The position numbers and the translations under genes are program-made. The notes beneath the pieces were generated by a model. It had not been told where the DNA came from. It saw only the letters and a list, made by a program, of their open reading frames with translations, and searched no databases. Shown here piece after piece: positions 16,820-27,517 of a DNA stretch of 64,000 nt (its first letter is position 1; every line of letters begins with the position of its first letter). The DNA is taken from assembly GCF_001636055.1 (NCBI RefSeq), contig NZ_CP011789.1, forward strand, positions 2,356,001-2,420,000. Direction: 5' to 3'. This DNA is from Pseudomonas putida (GTDB taxonomy: Bacteria > Pseudomonadota > Gammaproteobacteria > Pseudomonadales > Pseudomonadaceae).

Positions 16820-19800
16820 ATGGATATCCGCACCCCACTGAACCAGTGCATCGCCCTGATCGTTGCTGGCGTGATGTTTCTCAACCCCATCGTCAGCACG
16901 GCTGCACAGCTGACCGTCGATGCGGCGGCCAATGCCAACACCAGCATCAACCAGGCCGGCAACGGGGTGCCGATCGTCAATATCGCCACCCCCAACGGCA
17001 GCGGCCTGTCGAGCAACACCTTCCGTGACTACAACGTCGGCAGCAACGGGCTGATCCTCAACAACGCCACCGGCAAGACCCAGTCGACTCAACTGGGCGG
17101 CATCATCGTCGGCAACCCCAATCTCAGGGGGCAGGCGGCCCAGGTCATCCTCAACCAGGTCACCGGCGGCAACCGCAGTACCCTGCAAGGCTACACCGAG
17201 GTGGCGGGCCAGGCGGCCCGGGTCATCGTCGCCAACCCCCACGGCATCACCTGCAACGGCTGCGGCTTCATCAACACGCCACGGGCGACCCTCACCACCG
17301 GCAAGCCGATCATGGACGGCGAGCGCCTGGACCGCTTCCAGGTCGATGGCGGCGACATCGCCATCGAGGGCGATGCGCTCAACGCCACCAACCTCGACCA
17401 GTTCGACCTGATCACCCGCAGTGCCAAGCTCAATACCGAGCTGCATGCCAAGCAGTTGAACATCGTCACCGGGCGCAACGACGTCCAGGCCGATACCCTG
17501 CAAGCCACCCCGCGTGCCGATGACGGCAGCGAAAAGCCCCTGCTGGCCATCGACAGCTCGGCGCTGGGCGGCATGTATGCCAACACCATCCGCCTGGTCG
17601 GCACCGAGCAGGGCGTGGGCGTCAAGCTGGCTGGCAACATGGCCGCTACCACCGGCGATATCCAGGTAGACGCCAACGGCAAGGTGACGCTTGCTCAGAC
17701 CTCCAGCGCCGGCGACCTGAAGATTGCCGCGCAAAGCGCCGAGCTGACCGGCAAGACCTACACCGCCGGCAGCGCCACCGTGCGTGTGCGTGACGATGTG
17801 ACTGTCGGCCAGAGCCTCGCCGCCAAGGGCAGCATCAGCGTGCAGGGCGCGCGGATCGACAACCAGGGCATCATCGAAGCCGGCGTGGAGCCAGACAACA
17901 GCCGCAACGCCCAGGGCGACGTGAGCCTCAAGGGCCAGACCCTGCACAACCGCGGTAGCGTGGTCGCCAACCGCAACCTCGAGATCGACAGCAGCGCCAC
18001 GCTCGACAACCAAGGTGGCAGCCTCAAGGGCCGCACCACCACGCTGACCGCAGGCCTGCTGGATAACCGCAAAGGCCAGGTGCTGGCCGACGACACCCTG
18101 AAAGCCACGGGCGGTGCGATCGACAACCGTGAGCAAGGCCTGCTGCAAGGCAAGGGCCAGGCCGTGGTGGACATCACCGGCAACCTCGACAACCGTGGCG
18201 GCCGCGTGGTCGGCCAGGGGGATCTGCAGGTCACCGCCGCCCAGGTGGACAACCGCGGCAACGGTCTGATCGGCAGCGACAAGCAGGCCAGGCTGACCAC
18301 CCGCGCGCTGCTGGACAACCAGAACGGCGGCAAGCTCAAGGCCGATCGCCTCGACATCACCACCGCCGGGCTGCTCAACAGCGGCGGGCAGATGCTGGGC
18401 GGCGACGTGCTGATAGTCGCCAGCGCCGACATCGACAACCGCCTCGGCCTGATCTCGGCCAAGCGTCTGCTCGATCTCAAAGCCGTGGGCCTGGACAACA
18501 GCGGCAAGGGCAACCTGCTCAGCGACGGCACACTGGCCGTCAAAGTGGCCACCCTGAACAATCGCGACAACGGCATGCTGTCGAGCGTCGGCGATCTCTC
18601 ACTGCATGGCGAACGCCTCGACAACCGTGGCGGCCTGGTGCTTGCCGACCGCTCGCTGACCGTCACCGGTGGGGACTTCGACAACCGCGACAAGGGCGTA
18701 GCCACCACCAAGGGCAAGGCCCACATCGAAGTTGCCAGCCTGGCCAACAGCGATGCCGGCCACCTGCAGAGCGATGGCCGCCTCGAGCTGATCGCCGACA
18801 AGGTCGACAATCAACGCCTGGGTAACATCACTGCCAAGGGTGACCTCGAAGCTCACCTGGGCACCTTGAACCAGCAGGGCGGCAGGCTGACCAGCCTGGG
18901 CAGCCTGCTGCTCACCGCCAACACGATCGACAACCAGAACGGCGGCGGGATTGGCGCGACCCACCTGGTCGACATCCGCGCGGCGCGCGTGCTCAACCAG
19001 CAGGGTGAGATCTCCAGCGCAGGCAAGGTCGTGCTCGACGCCAGCGCACTGCTGGACAACCAGGCTGGCAAGGTCATTGGCGACCGTGGCCTGACCCTGA
19101 CCGTCCAGCGCCTGCTGAACCAGAACAAGGGCCTGCTCAGCGGCTACGACAGCCTGAGCCTGAAAGGCACCGAACTGCTCAACAACGGCGGCCGGTTGAG
19201 CAGCCACACGCATATCGAGCTGGCCCTGGACGGCCAGTTGGACAACAGCGACGCTGGCCTCATCGTCAGTGACGGCACCCTCACGCTGAACGCCGGCACG
19301 TTGCGTAACCGCCAGGGCGGCAAGGTCTCGGCCATCGCTGCCATGGGCCTGACCAGCCAAGGGTTGCTGGATAACCAGGGCGGCATTCTGGTGACCGATG
19401 CCGGGCTGGTGCTTGACGCCGCCCGCCTGGACAACAGCCAGGGCGGCGCCATCAGTGCAGTTGGCCATGCCCAGTTGCGCAGCGGCGCCATCGACAACAG
19501 CGCCAAGGGCAACATCGGTGCCGGCAGCCTGCTGCTGGTCGCCACCCAGCTCGACAACAGCGCCCGTGGTCGCATCAGTGCCTCCGGCCAGATCGATGCG
19601 ACGCTGACCGGCCTCGACCAGCATGACCACGGGCAACTGGTCAGCGGGACCGGCATCGACCTCGACCTGCAGCACGGCCAGCTGGTGAACCGCGACGGGG
19701 GCTTGCTGCGCTCGCCAGGCAGCCTGCTGTTGCGCCAGATCGGCGCGGTGGACAACCGCAACGGCGCAGAGATTTCCAGCGACCACGGCTTCAGCCTGGT

Positions 19801-22800
19801 CGCCGACCGCCTCGACAACCGTGGCGGACGCCTGATCAGCGCCCAGGACCTGACCCTGCGCATTGCCGGTGTTCTGGACAACAGCCTCAAGGGCGTGTTG
19901 TCGGCTAGCCACGATCTCGACGTCGAGGCTGCCAGCCTCGATAACTTCAGCGGCGGCACCCTGGCCAGCGGCAAGGCCCTCAAGGCCGTGATCGACGGCC
20001 AACTCGACAACCACGACCAGGGCATCCTTTCTGCCGCCGCAGCGCTGACCGTCACCAGTGCAGGTGTGCTCAACAGCGAGCGCGGCCTGCTGTCGGGCAA
20101 CACCGGCCTGACCGTCACGACCGGACAACTGGATAACCACCAGGGCGGCCAGCTCATCAGCCAGGCGGCGATGACCGTCACCAGCGACGGCCTCGACAAC
20201 CGTGGCGGCGCCTTGAGCAGCAAGCAGGCCATGACCCTGACCACGGGCGACGTGCGCAACGGCGCCGATGCCCTTCAGCGCGGCGGTCGCATCCACAGCG
20301 ATGCCGAATTGACGCTGGTGGCCGGGCAGGTCGATTCCAGCGAGGGCGGCGAGATCTCCGCCAAGGGCGATCTGCTGCTGCGGGTGAGTGCGTTGATCCA
20401 GCGCCAGGGGCGTCTGATCGGTGAACAGAAACTCGACCTCGACCTCAACGGCGGCGACCTGACCAACCAGGGCGGCCTGATCAGTGCCAATGGCCCGCTG
20501 ATCATCCAGCGCTTGGGCAAGCTCGACAACAGCGCTGGCGAAGTCACCAGCCAGCAGTCCTTCAGCCTGCTCGCCAAGCGCATCGACAACCAGCAGGGCC
20601 GCATCCTCAGCGACGGCGGGCTGACCTTAGAGGCGGCACAGCTGGACAACAGCACCAAGGGCCTGATGTCCGGCGTTCAAGGCTTGCAGGTCACCGGCAG
20701 CGACCTGAACAACAGCGCCGAGGGCACACTGTCGAGCAAGGACGGCGATCTTACCGTGACCCTGACAGGCGCCCTCGACAACCGTGACCAGGGCGCTCTG
20801 GTCAGCAAGGGCCGCCAGCAGGTTACGGCGGCCAGCCTGGACAACCGCAAGGGCATCGTCTCCTCGGAGCAGGCGATCACCCTCAGTGTCGGCGATCGTT
20901 TGGACAACAGCGGCGGCCTCATTTCCGCCACAGGTGACCTGACGCTCGACCAGGACAGCACCGTCATCGACAACCAGGGCGGGCAGATCAACGGCCAGGC
21001 GATCAGCGTCGCCGGCAAGCGTCTGGAAAACGGCAAGGGCCAGCTCATCAGCCGCGCGGCGCTCGACCTGACCTTGGCCGATGCACTGCTCAATACCGAC
21101 GGCGCGCGCCTGGTCAGTGGCGCCGACCTGCTGCTCAAGGCCGCGCGTGTCGACAACCAAGGCGGCAAGCTGATCAGCCATGGGTTGCTGCATGTCGATT
21201 CGGGCACGCTGGACAACAGCCACGGTGGCAATCTGGCCAGCCAGCAGAACCTGGTGCTGCGCCTGAGCGGCGATCTGCTCAACGGCAACGATGGCCTGTT
21301 GTTCAGTGAGCACGGCAAGCTCGACATCCATGCCGTTGCCCTGGACAACCAGGCCGGCACGCTCAAGAGCCAAGGCGATATCGATGTGCGCCTGGACAAG
21401 CGCCTGGACAACCGCGGCGGTCGCCTGGAGAGCCAGGCAGGCAACCTCGAACTGCACGCGGCGAGCCTCGATAACAGTGGCAGCGGCATGCTCAGCGCGG
21501 CCAAAGGCCTGTTCAAGGGCGTCTTCAGCGACCTGTTCGACAACGCTGGCGGTACCACCCAGGCGCAGTCCGTGGACATCGCAGCCGATGCCAAGGTGAA
21601 CAACCAGGGCGGCTACCTTTCGGCGCTGGGCGGTGACGGCAAGATCGTCACCGCCGATCTCGACAACCGCGGCGGTGGCCTGTACGCGGCCGGATTGCTG
21701 AAGGTGCAGGGCCAGCAACTGTTCAACCAGAGCGGCAAGATCGGCGCCGGGCGCATCGACTTTGGCCTGAGCGGCGCGCTGTACAACAGCCTCGGCCAGT
21801 TGGAAAGCGAGAGCGAGCTGCAACTGCGTGCCAACGAACTCGACAACCGCAGCGGCAACCTGCGCGCCCTTGGCAAGACCGGCACCAGTCGATTGATCGT
21901 CGCGGGCAACCTGCTCAACGACAACGGCGTGCTGGCCACCGCCAACCAGGACCTCGACCTGCAGATCGGTGGCCTGAGCAACAGCGGCGGGCAACTGCTG
22001 CACACCGGCCAGGGTAGCTTCGGCCTGGCTTCCGACAAGGTCACTCAGGCCGGCGGCGTGCTGCACACCGATGGCCTGCTGAGCATCGCCGCTGCCAGCT
22101 GGACCAACAGCAGCGTGCTGCAAGCCCGGCGCCTGGAGCTGGACATCGGTCGCTTCGTCCAGACCGCCAGCGGCAAGTTGCTGGCCGTCGAGAGCCTCAA
22201 GGGCCGGGGCGGCGACTGGACCAACCATGGCCTGCTGGCCAGCGATGGCAGCCTGCAACTGGATCTGACCGGCAACTATGACGGCAGTGGCCGCCTGAGC
22301 AGCCTTGGCGCACTGACGCTGGGCGCCAACGATATCCGCCTGTCCAGTACCGCCAGCCTGGCCGGTGGCGCCGACACCGCGGTGACCGCGCGCAACCTGC
22401 TGAGCAACGACGGTCGCCTGACCGCCCTGGGCGGCCTGACGGTGACGGCCGCCAGCCTCGAAAACCGCGGCACCCTGGGTGGCGCTGCGGCGGTGAAGCT
22501 GGCCGCCAACAGCCTGAGCAACCAGCGCGGCCTGGTGTTCAGCGGCAATGACATGACCTTGCGCGTCGGCAGCCTGAGCAACTACTACGGCGATATCTAC
22601 AGCCTTGGTGCCCTTGATTTTGCCGGCAACGCCAGTGCCCGCGCGGTGTTGCTGGACAACATCTCCGGCAGCGTGGAAAGCGCCGGCAACATGACCCTGG
22701 CAGTGGACACGCTGCTCAACCGCAAGGAATTCCTGAGCTCGACCAAGAAACTGGTCGCCGGCAACGTCAACGTCTATTCCGACGACCGCTGCAAGGGCAA

Positions 22801-25800
22801 GGGCTGCGAGCTGTACTTCTCGGCAACGGAAAGCTGGGAAGACGTCATCGACCGCGATACCCCCACCGCCTTCATCACCACCGGCAGCAAGCTGACCTTC
22901 GCCGGTGACGCATTCCGCAACCACTACAGCAGTGTTTCGGCGGCGGGTGATATCGCCATCAACACGGCGGTGTTCGAGAACAAGGGCGCCGGTGGAGGCG
23001 AGCAGCGCAACCTCACCGCGAGCATGTATACCCGTGATCGCGGCCAGTACAACGCGTTCATCCAGGCCAAGAACCAGTTCAACCAGAACCCCGGCTCGCT
23101 GACCCTCGACCAGGTCATGGCCGCTGCGGGGTATCCGCAGTACAGCATCTATGACGTCATCGACAACAGGACGCCGATCGCTGGCGCCGTGGTTGCCCCG
23201 GCGGTCGTGCAGTCGGCTGGCGCGGTGACCATCAACGCCACCCAGCGCATCGACAACAGCGTGGTGCGCGTCAACCAGGCCGGCGCCGGTACCATCGGCG
23301 CCCGTGGCGATGCCACGGCTGCTCCGCGCCAGGCCCAGACCCAGGTGCGCGCGCTCAACCCGCAGTTGCCGCCCGACCTCGCCCAGCGCCAGGTCAACCC
23401 GGTCACGCTGCCCAGCTTCAGCCTGCCGCAAGGCAGCAACGGCCTGTTCCGCATCAGCACCCAGACCGGTCAGGCCGCGATCAGCGGCGATGCCCTGGGC
23501 GCCACCGCCGACCATACCCAAGCAGGCAGTGGCACCTTCATCTCACCGCTGGCCAGCACCACCAATGCCGACAACCGTGCAGCGCAGACGCTGGCCGCCG
23601 CAGGCTCGGCTGCGGCCCAAGGCGCCGTCAGCGGCGCCGGTGTGGCGCTGGATGGCCTGGCAGCGGGTGTTCGACTGGTCCAGGGCGTACCTGAGCGCAG
23701 CGTGCCGAGTACCTCGCACAAATACCTGGTGGAGACCAACCCGGCCCTGACCGACCTCAAGCAGTTCCTGAGCTCCGACTACCTGCTTGGCCAGCTCAAC
23801 GTCAATCCAGACCAGGCCATCAAGCGCCTGGGCGACGGCCTCTACGAACAACGCCTGATCCGCGAAGCCGTGGTGGCCCGGACCGGCCAGCGCTACATCG
23901 ATGGCATGACCAGCGACGAGACGCTGTTCCGCTACCTGATGGACAACGCCATCGCCAGCAAGGACAAGCTGTCGCTGAGCGTGGGCGTGTCGCTCAGCGC
24001 CGAGCAGGTCGCCGCCCTGACCCACGACATCGTCTGGATGGAGCAGGTCGAGGTCAACGGTGAGAAGGTGCTGGCCCCAGTGCTGTACCTGGCCCACGCC
24101 AACGGTCGCGTCGCCCCCAACGGCGCGCTGATCCAGGGCCGTGACGTCAACCTGATCAGCGGCGGCGACCTGGTCAACGTCGGCACCCTGCGTGCCACCA
24201 ACAACCTCGCCGCCAGCGCCACCAACATCAGCAACAGCGGGCTGATCGAAGCAGGCGGACGCCTGGACATGCTCGCCACCGACTCGATCCGCAACGCCCA
24301 GGGCGGGATCATCGCCGGTCGTGAAGTGAGCCTGACCGCGCTGACCGGCGACGTGATCAACGAACGCAGCGTCACCCGCCTGGAAGGCCGGGCCGGTGGT
24401 GAGCATGTGACCAAGGACCTGGTCGACACTGCTGCGCGCATCGAGGCGGCGAACGACCTGACCATCACCGCCGGGCGCGATATCGGCAACGTGGGCGGGG
24501 TGCTCAAGGCGGGTGGCGATATCAGGCTGGATGCCGGTCGCGACCTGTCCATCGTCAGCCAGGAAGGCGTCGACAGCCACGAGTATCAACGCCGCCGTGT
24601 CAGCGGCCACGACACCAGCATCACCCAGTACGGCAGCGAGATCAGCGCAGGCGGCAACCTCACCGCCACGGCAGGCCAGGACCTGAGCATCGTCGCCAGC
24701 GAAGTCGAGGCACGCCGCGACCTGGCCCTGCAGGCCGGCCGCGACGTGACCCTGGCTGCTGCGGCGAACGAGGAGCACAGCTACGCCAAGGGCAAGAAGG
24801 GCAAGACCAAGTACGAGCGGCAGGAGGATGACGTCGAGCAGCAGTCTGCCGTGGTAAAGGCCGGCGGCGACCTGGCCATCGACGCCGGGCGTGACCTGCG
24901 CCTGGTGGCGAGCAAAGTCAGCGCCGGCGAGGAAGCCTACCTGGTGGCGGGCGACAAGCTGGAACTGCTGGCGGCCAACGACAGCCAGTACTCGCTGTAC
25001 GACATGAGCAAGAAAGGCGGCTGGGGCAGCAAGCAGACCCAGCGCGACGAAGTCACCGACGTCAAGGCGGTGGGCAGCGAAGTCAGCAGCGGTGGTGATC
25101 TGACGCTCAAGAGCGGTGGTGATCAGCTGTACCAGGGGGCGAAGCTCGCCTCGGGTAATGACCTGACCATCGATAGTGGCGGCGCGGTGACGTTCGAGGC
25201 GGTCAAGGACCTGCATCAGGAGAGTCACGAGAAGAGCAAGTCCAACGTTGGCTGGTTCAGCATGAAGGGCGAGGGCCGTACGGATGAAACGGTTCGCCAG
25301 AGCGAGCTGGTCGCCAAAGGCGACTTGGTGATCAATGCCGTTGGCAAGATTCATGTGGATGTGCGCCAGGTCAACCAGCAGACGGTGAGCGAGTCCATCG
25401 ATGCCATGGTCAAGGCCGATCCCAAGCTGGCCTGGCTCAAGCAGGTCGAAGCACAAGGTGGCGTGGACTGGCGTCAGGTCAAGGAAATCCACGACTCGTT
25501 CAAGTACAGCAATTCGGGGTTGGGGCCGGCTGCTCAGCTCGCGATTGCGATCGTCATGGCGGCCGTCGTCGGCCCTGCCGCAGCGGCTTGGGCCAACGGC
25601 GGTGTCGCTGGAGCCGCCGTCGGGGCCGTTGCCACGGGCGCTGCGACCAATGCTTCGGTAAGCGTCGTCAATAATCGAGGCAATCTGGGGGCTGTGGTCA
25701 AGGATGTGACCTCCTCCGATGCGATGAAAGGCTATGTCATTTCGGGTGTGGCTGCAGGTCTGACAGCGGCCTATTTCGATGGCTGGACGGGAACGAAAAC

Positions 25801-27514
25801 TGACCCAGTCACGGGCAAAGTCCTGGGGCCGAAACTGTACACGATCAAAGGCGTAGGTCAGTTCGCAGCCAACCAGACGTTGCAGAATGGCACCTCCCTG
25901 CTGCTGAGCAAAGCCCTTGGGCAGGGCGGCAGTGCCAGCGATGCGTTGAAAAGCGCGCTGTTCAATACGCTGGCGGCAGCCAGTTTCAATGCGGTGGGGG
26001 ATTACACCAAGCAGTTCGGCATCGAGAACGGCAGCCTTCCCAAGATTGCCATCCATGCGATGGTGGGTGGCTTGCTGTCGAAGGCCACTGGCGGTGACTT
26101 CAAAACGGGTGCCTTGGCGGCCGGCGCGAATGAAGCGCTGGTGGTACAGCTCAACAAGCTGGTTGGAGGAAATGAAAACCTGCTGACCATGAGCTCGCAG
26201 ATCGTCGGGGTGCTGGCGGCGGCAAGCCAGGAGGATGCTGATGCCAGCTCGTTGAACAAAGCGGCATGGGTCGCCAAGAACGGCACCCAATACAACATCC
26301 TTGGGGACCATTCGGCCAAGCAGCGAGACGAGGCAAGGGACAATTATCGCAAAGACGGCGGAATGGACGCCGCGCGTGATCTGGTCAACCTCGAAGGCGC
26401 GGATCAGCGTAGCGACAAGCTGTTGCAAGTCTACAAGCGCGATCCCTCATTGCTTAGCCAGGATGACAAGGTCGAGCTCGCGGCATACCTTCAGGTTTAT
26501 GCCTTCGAGAGACTGGATGCCGTCAGGAAACTGGATGCCCAAAATGGCTTGGGTATCAGCCATAGCTTGGCAACCGTCCAGGCAAGTGTCGCCAGTTTGC
26601 TCAGTGGTGAGCAGACCTTGGGCTATGGCTATCCCTATGCAGGTAGCAGCCAGGACAAGCTCGCGTGGGCAGATGCTCAGCGCAGCCAAATGGGACTGGT
26701 TGAAAACCTGGCCTGGACTCGGGACCGCAGCGTCGACGAGCAGACCTACCTTGATGCCAAGTCCAGCCTGCGCATTGGCGAGCAGCAGCAAGGTTTGGCC
26801 AACCTGGGTGATCCTGCGATCTACTTCCTGACCGGCTCTATCGGCAGCACGATCAGGGCTGTAGCGGCGACCAACGGGGCGCTGCAGTTTACCCAGGGTG
26901 CCAAGCAAGCGGTTGATGGTGATGGATGGAATGCCGCTGGTAATATGGTGGCCGGCCTGCTGGGGATGGCTACACTGGGGATTCCTGCCATCAAGGGTGG
27001 AGCGGGGCCTGTAGTCGTTGCTGACTCGAAATTGGCAGGTGGGGCGAAAGCGACTGGTGCAGCAGAAGTACCGGCTACGTCTGCAATCGCGCGTGTTGGT
27101 CTGCGAGACGATCTGGCCGCCCAGGCAGGTATTCCTCGAAATATTGCTGAATCGCCGTCTAGCATGTGGGGTAAATCGATTGATGATATCAAGCAGTCAC
27201 TAACGCTTGATGGTGCGAGCGTTACGCCGAAAGCACCATTGGCTGGAACTTCAGGTAAAGCAAAGGTCTTTAGCGTTGAAGGACACCCTGCAATAAAAGA
27301 GGTAGAGTTCCATCCAGGTGGGGGAACTCACGGTGATAGTCCGTATTATAAAATTATTAGTACTGCAAAGATTGGCAATAAAAATATAGAGATACGGGTA
27401 ATTGATCCTTCGCCTGATTTTAGTCCTGGCACCATTACGCGTTATCAACAATACTATGATACCCATGGAAATCGTCTGAAATATGAAGGCGGTGAATGGA
27501 AAGGGTGGGAGTGA
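16820..27514 (+). CDS. Giant TpsA/CdiA-like haemagglutinin-repeat exoprotein with C-terminal toxin tip
   Basis: A 3564-residue secreted protein. I chose the start MDIRTPLNQCIALIVAGVMF, a long signal sequence, after a GGAG site. Residues about 30-165 are the TPS secretion domain with NPHGI (139-143) followed by CNGC. Roughly 170-1980 are dozens of degenerate FHA-1 beta-helix repeats of the type 'LDNxxGxLxS'. A receptor-binding-like segment follows (about 1990-2200, with CKGKGC). Next come a Tyr/Pro-rich domain (about 2290-2440), FHA-2 repeats (about 2440-2850) and a DUF637-like helical, hydrophobic domain (about 2860-3010). A pretoxin region runs to about 3461 and a variable toxin tip of about 100 residues ends the protein. 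This is the order seen in CdiA. The last 350 bases become AT-rich, unlike the rest, as expected for an exchanged toxin. A cognate immunity gene starts 3 bases after the stop. Confidence 0.92.
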   Translation: MDIRTPLNQCIALIVAGVMFLNPIVSTAAQLTVDAAANANTSINQAGNGVPIVNIATPNGSGLSSNTFRDYNVGSNGLILNNATGKTQSTQLGGIIVGNPNLRGQAAQVILNQVTGGNRSTLQGYTEVAGQAARVIVANPHGITCNGCGFINTPRATLTTGKPIMDGERLDRFQVDGGDIAIEGDALNATNLDQFDLITRSAKLNTELHAKQLNIVTGRNDVQADTLQATPRADDGSEKPLLAIDSSALGGMYANTIRLVGTEQGVGVKLAGNMAATTGDIQVDANGKVTLAQTSSAGDLKIAAQSAELTGKTYTAGSATVRVRDDVTVGQSLAAKGSISVQGARIDNQGIIEAGVEPDNSRNAQGDVSLKGQTLHNRGSVVANRNLEIDSSATLDNQGGSLKGRTTTLTAGLLDNRKGQVLADDTLKATGGAIDNREQGLLQGKGQAVVDITGNLDNRGGRVVGQGDLQVTAAQVDNRGNGLIGSDKQARLTTRALLDNQNGGKLKADRLDITTAGLLNSGGQMLGGDVLIVASADIDNRLGLISAKRLLDLKAVGLDNSGKGNLLSDGTLAVKVATLNNRDNGMLSSVGDLSLHGERLDNRGGLVLADRSLTVTGGDFDNRDKGVATTKGKAHIEVASLANSDAGHLQSDGRLELIADKVDNQRLGNITAKGDLEAHLGTLNQQGGRLTSLGSLLLTANTIDNQNGGGIGATHLVDIRAARVLNQQGEISSAGKVVLDASALLDNQAGKVIGDRGLTLTVQRLLNQNKGLLSGYDSLSLKGTELLNNGGRLSSHTHIELALDGQLDNSDAGLIVSDGTLTLNAGTLRNRQGGKVSAIAAMGLTSQGLLDNQGGILVTDAGLVLDAARLDNSQGGAISAVGHAQLRSGAIDNSAKGNIGAGSLLLVATQLDNSARGRISASGQIDATLTGLDQHDHGQLVSGTGIDLDLQHGQLVNRDGGLLRSPGSLLLRQIGAVDNRNGAEISSDHGFSLVADRLDNRGGRLISAQDLTLRIAGVLDNSLKGVLSASHDLDVEAASLDNFSGGTLASGKALKAVIDGQLDNHDQGILSAAAALTVTSAGVLNSERGLLSGNTGLTVTTGQLDNHQGGQLISQAAMTVTSDGLDNRGGALSSKQAMTLTTGDVRNGADALQRGGRIHSDAELTLVAGQVDSSEGGEISAKGDLLLRVSALIQRQGRLIGEQKLDLDLNGGDLTNQGGLISANGPLIIQRLGKLDNSAGEVTSQQSFSLLAKRIDNQQGRILSDGGLTLEAAQLDNSTKGLMSGVQGLQVTGSDLNNSAEGTLSSKDGDLTVTLTGALDNRDQGALVSKGRQQVTAASLDNRKGIVSSEQAITLSVGDRLDNSGGLISATGDLTLDQDSTVIDNQGGQINGQAISVAGKRLENGKGQLISRAALDLTLADALLNTDGARLVSGADLLLKAARVDNQGGKLISHGLLHVDSGTLDNSHGGNLASQQNLVLRLSGDLLNGNDGLLFSEHGKLDIHAVALDNQAGTLKSQGDIDVRLDKRLDNRGGRLESQAGNLELHAASLDNSGSGMLSAAKGLFKGVFSDLFDNAGGTTQAQSVDIAADAKVNNQGGYLSALGGDGKIVTADLDNRGGGLYAAGLLKVQGQQLFNQSGKIGAGRIDFGLSGALYNSLGQLESESELQLRANELDNRSGNLRALGKTGTSRLIVAGNLLNDNGVLATANQDLDLQIGGLSNSGGQLLHTGQGSFGLASDKVTQAGGVLHTDGLLSIAAASWTNSSVLQARRLELDIGRFVQTASGKLLAVESLKGRGGDWTNHGLLASDGSLQLDLTGNYDGSGRLSSLGALTLGANDIRLSSTASLAGGADTAVTARNLLSNDGRLTALGGLTVTAASLENRGTLGGAAAVKLAANSLSNQRGLVFSGNDMTLRVGSLSNYYGDIYSLGALDFAGNASARAVLLDNISGSVESAGNMTLAVDTLLNRKEFLSSTKKLVAGNVNVYSDDRCKGKGCELYFSATESWEDVIDRDTPTAFITTGSKLTFAGDAFRNHYSSVSAAGDIAINTAVFENKGAGGGEQRNLTASMYTRDRGQYNAFIQAKNQFNQNPGSLTLDQVMAAAGYPQYSIYDVIDNRTPIAGAVVAPAVVQSAGAVTINATQRIDNSVVRVNQAGAGTIGARGDATAAPRQAQTQVRALNPQLPPDLAQRQVNPVTLPSFSLPQGSNGLFRISTQTGQAAISGDALGATADHTQAGSGTFISPLASTTNADNRAAQTLAAAGSAAAQGAVSGAGVALDGLAAGVRLVQGVPERSVPSTSHKYLVETNPALTDLKQFLSSDYLLGQLNVNPDQAIKRLGDGLYEQRLIREAVVARTGQRYIDGMTSDETLFRYLMDNAIASKDKLSLSVGVSLSAEQVAALTHDIVWMEQVEVNGEKVLAPVLYLAHANGRVAPNGALIQGRDVNLISGGDLVNVGTLRATNNLAASATNISNSGLIEAGGRLDMLATDSIRNAQGGIIAGREVSLTALTGDVINERSVTRLEGRAGGEHVTKDLVDTAARIEAANDLTITAGRDIGNVGGVLKAGGDIRLDAGRDLSIVSQEGVDSHEYQRRRVSGHDTSITQYGSEISAGGNLTATAGQDLSIVASEVEARRDLALQAGRDVTLAAAANEEHSYAKGKKGKTKYERQEDDVEQQSAVVKAGGDLAIDAGRDLRLVASKVSAGEEAYLVAGDKLELLAANDSQYSLYDMSKKGGWGSKQTQRDEVTDVKAVGSEVSSGGDLTLKSGGDQLYQGAKLASGNDLTIDSGGAVTFEAVKDLHQESHEKSKSNVGWFSMKGEGRTDETVRQSELVAKGDLVINAVGKIHVDVRQVNQQTVSESIDAMVKADPKLAWLKQVEAQGGVDWRQVKEIHDSFKYSNSGLGPAAQLAIAIVMAAVVGPAAAAWANGGVAGAAVGAVATGAATNASVSVVNNRGNLGAVVKDVTSSDAMKGYVISGVAAGLTAAYFDGWTGTKTDPVTGKVLGPKLYTIKGVGQFAANQTLQNGTSLLLSKALGQGGSASDALKSALFNTLAAASFNAVGDYTKQFGIENGSLPKIAIHAMVGGLLSKATGGDFKTGALAAGANEALVVQLNKLVGGNENLLTMSSQIVGVLAAASQEDADASSLNKAAWVAKNGTQYNILGDHSAKQRDEARDNYRKDGGMDAARDLVNLEGADQRSDKLLQVYKRDPSLLSQDDKVELAAYLQVYAFERLDAVRKLDAQNGLGISHSLATVQASVASLLSGEQTLGYGYPYAGSSQDKLAWADAQRSQMGLVENLAWTRDRSVDEQTYLDAKSSLRIGEQQQGLANLGDPAIYFLTGSIGSTIRAVAATNGALQFTQGAKQAVDGDGWNAAGNMVAGLLGMATLGIPAIKGGAGPVVVADSKLAGGAKATGAAEVPATSAIARVGLRDDLAAQAGIPRNIAESPSSMWGKSIDDIKQSLTLDGASVTPKAPLAGTSGKAKVFSVEGHPAIKEVEFHPGGGTHGDSPYYKIISTAKIGNKNIEIRVIDPSPDFSPGTITRYQQYYDTHGNRLKYEGGEWKGWE
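27203..27514 (+). other. Putative CdiA C-terminal toxin domain (residues about 3462-3564)
   Basis: This is the part of the exoprotein after the pretoxin block LAAQAGIPRNIAESP (about 3432-3446) and WGKSIDDI. Its composition turns AT-rich within a few codons. Visible features are GHPAIKEVEFHPGGGTHGDS, with His residues at about 3489, 3498 and 3504, and PYYKI, IEIRVIDPSPDFSPGTITRY and QQYYDTHGNRLKY. I do not recognise a named nuclease or other toxin family. By position it should be delivered into neighbouring cells and neutralised by the next gene's product. Confidence 0.65.
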
Positions 27515-27517
27515 TCT

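Noticed and set aside
18000..22700. Repetitive DNA that might be taken for a CRISPR array or satellite
   Set aside because: The repeats are degenerate, in frame and without constant spacers; they encode the FHA-type beta-helix.
18599..26428. Very long open frames on the minus strand opposite the giant exoprotein gene (around 18599-20296, 20627-23521 and 23543-26428)
   Set aside because: They are antisense shadows of a repetitive high-G+C gene. Their translations are low-complexity (Val/Ala/Gln-rich), have no family motifs, and have no ribosome sites; the plus-strand frame explains the region fully.
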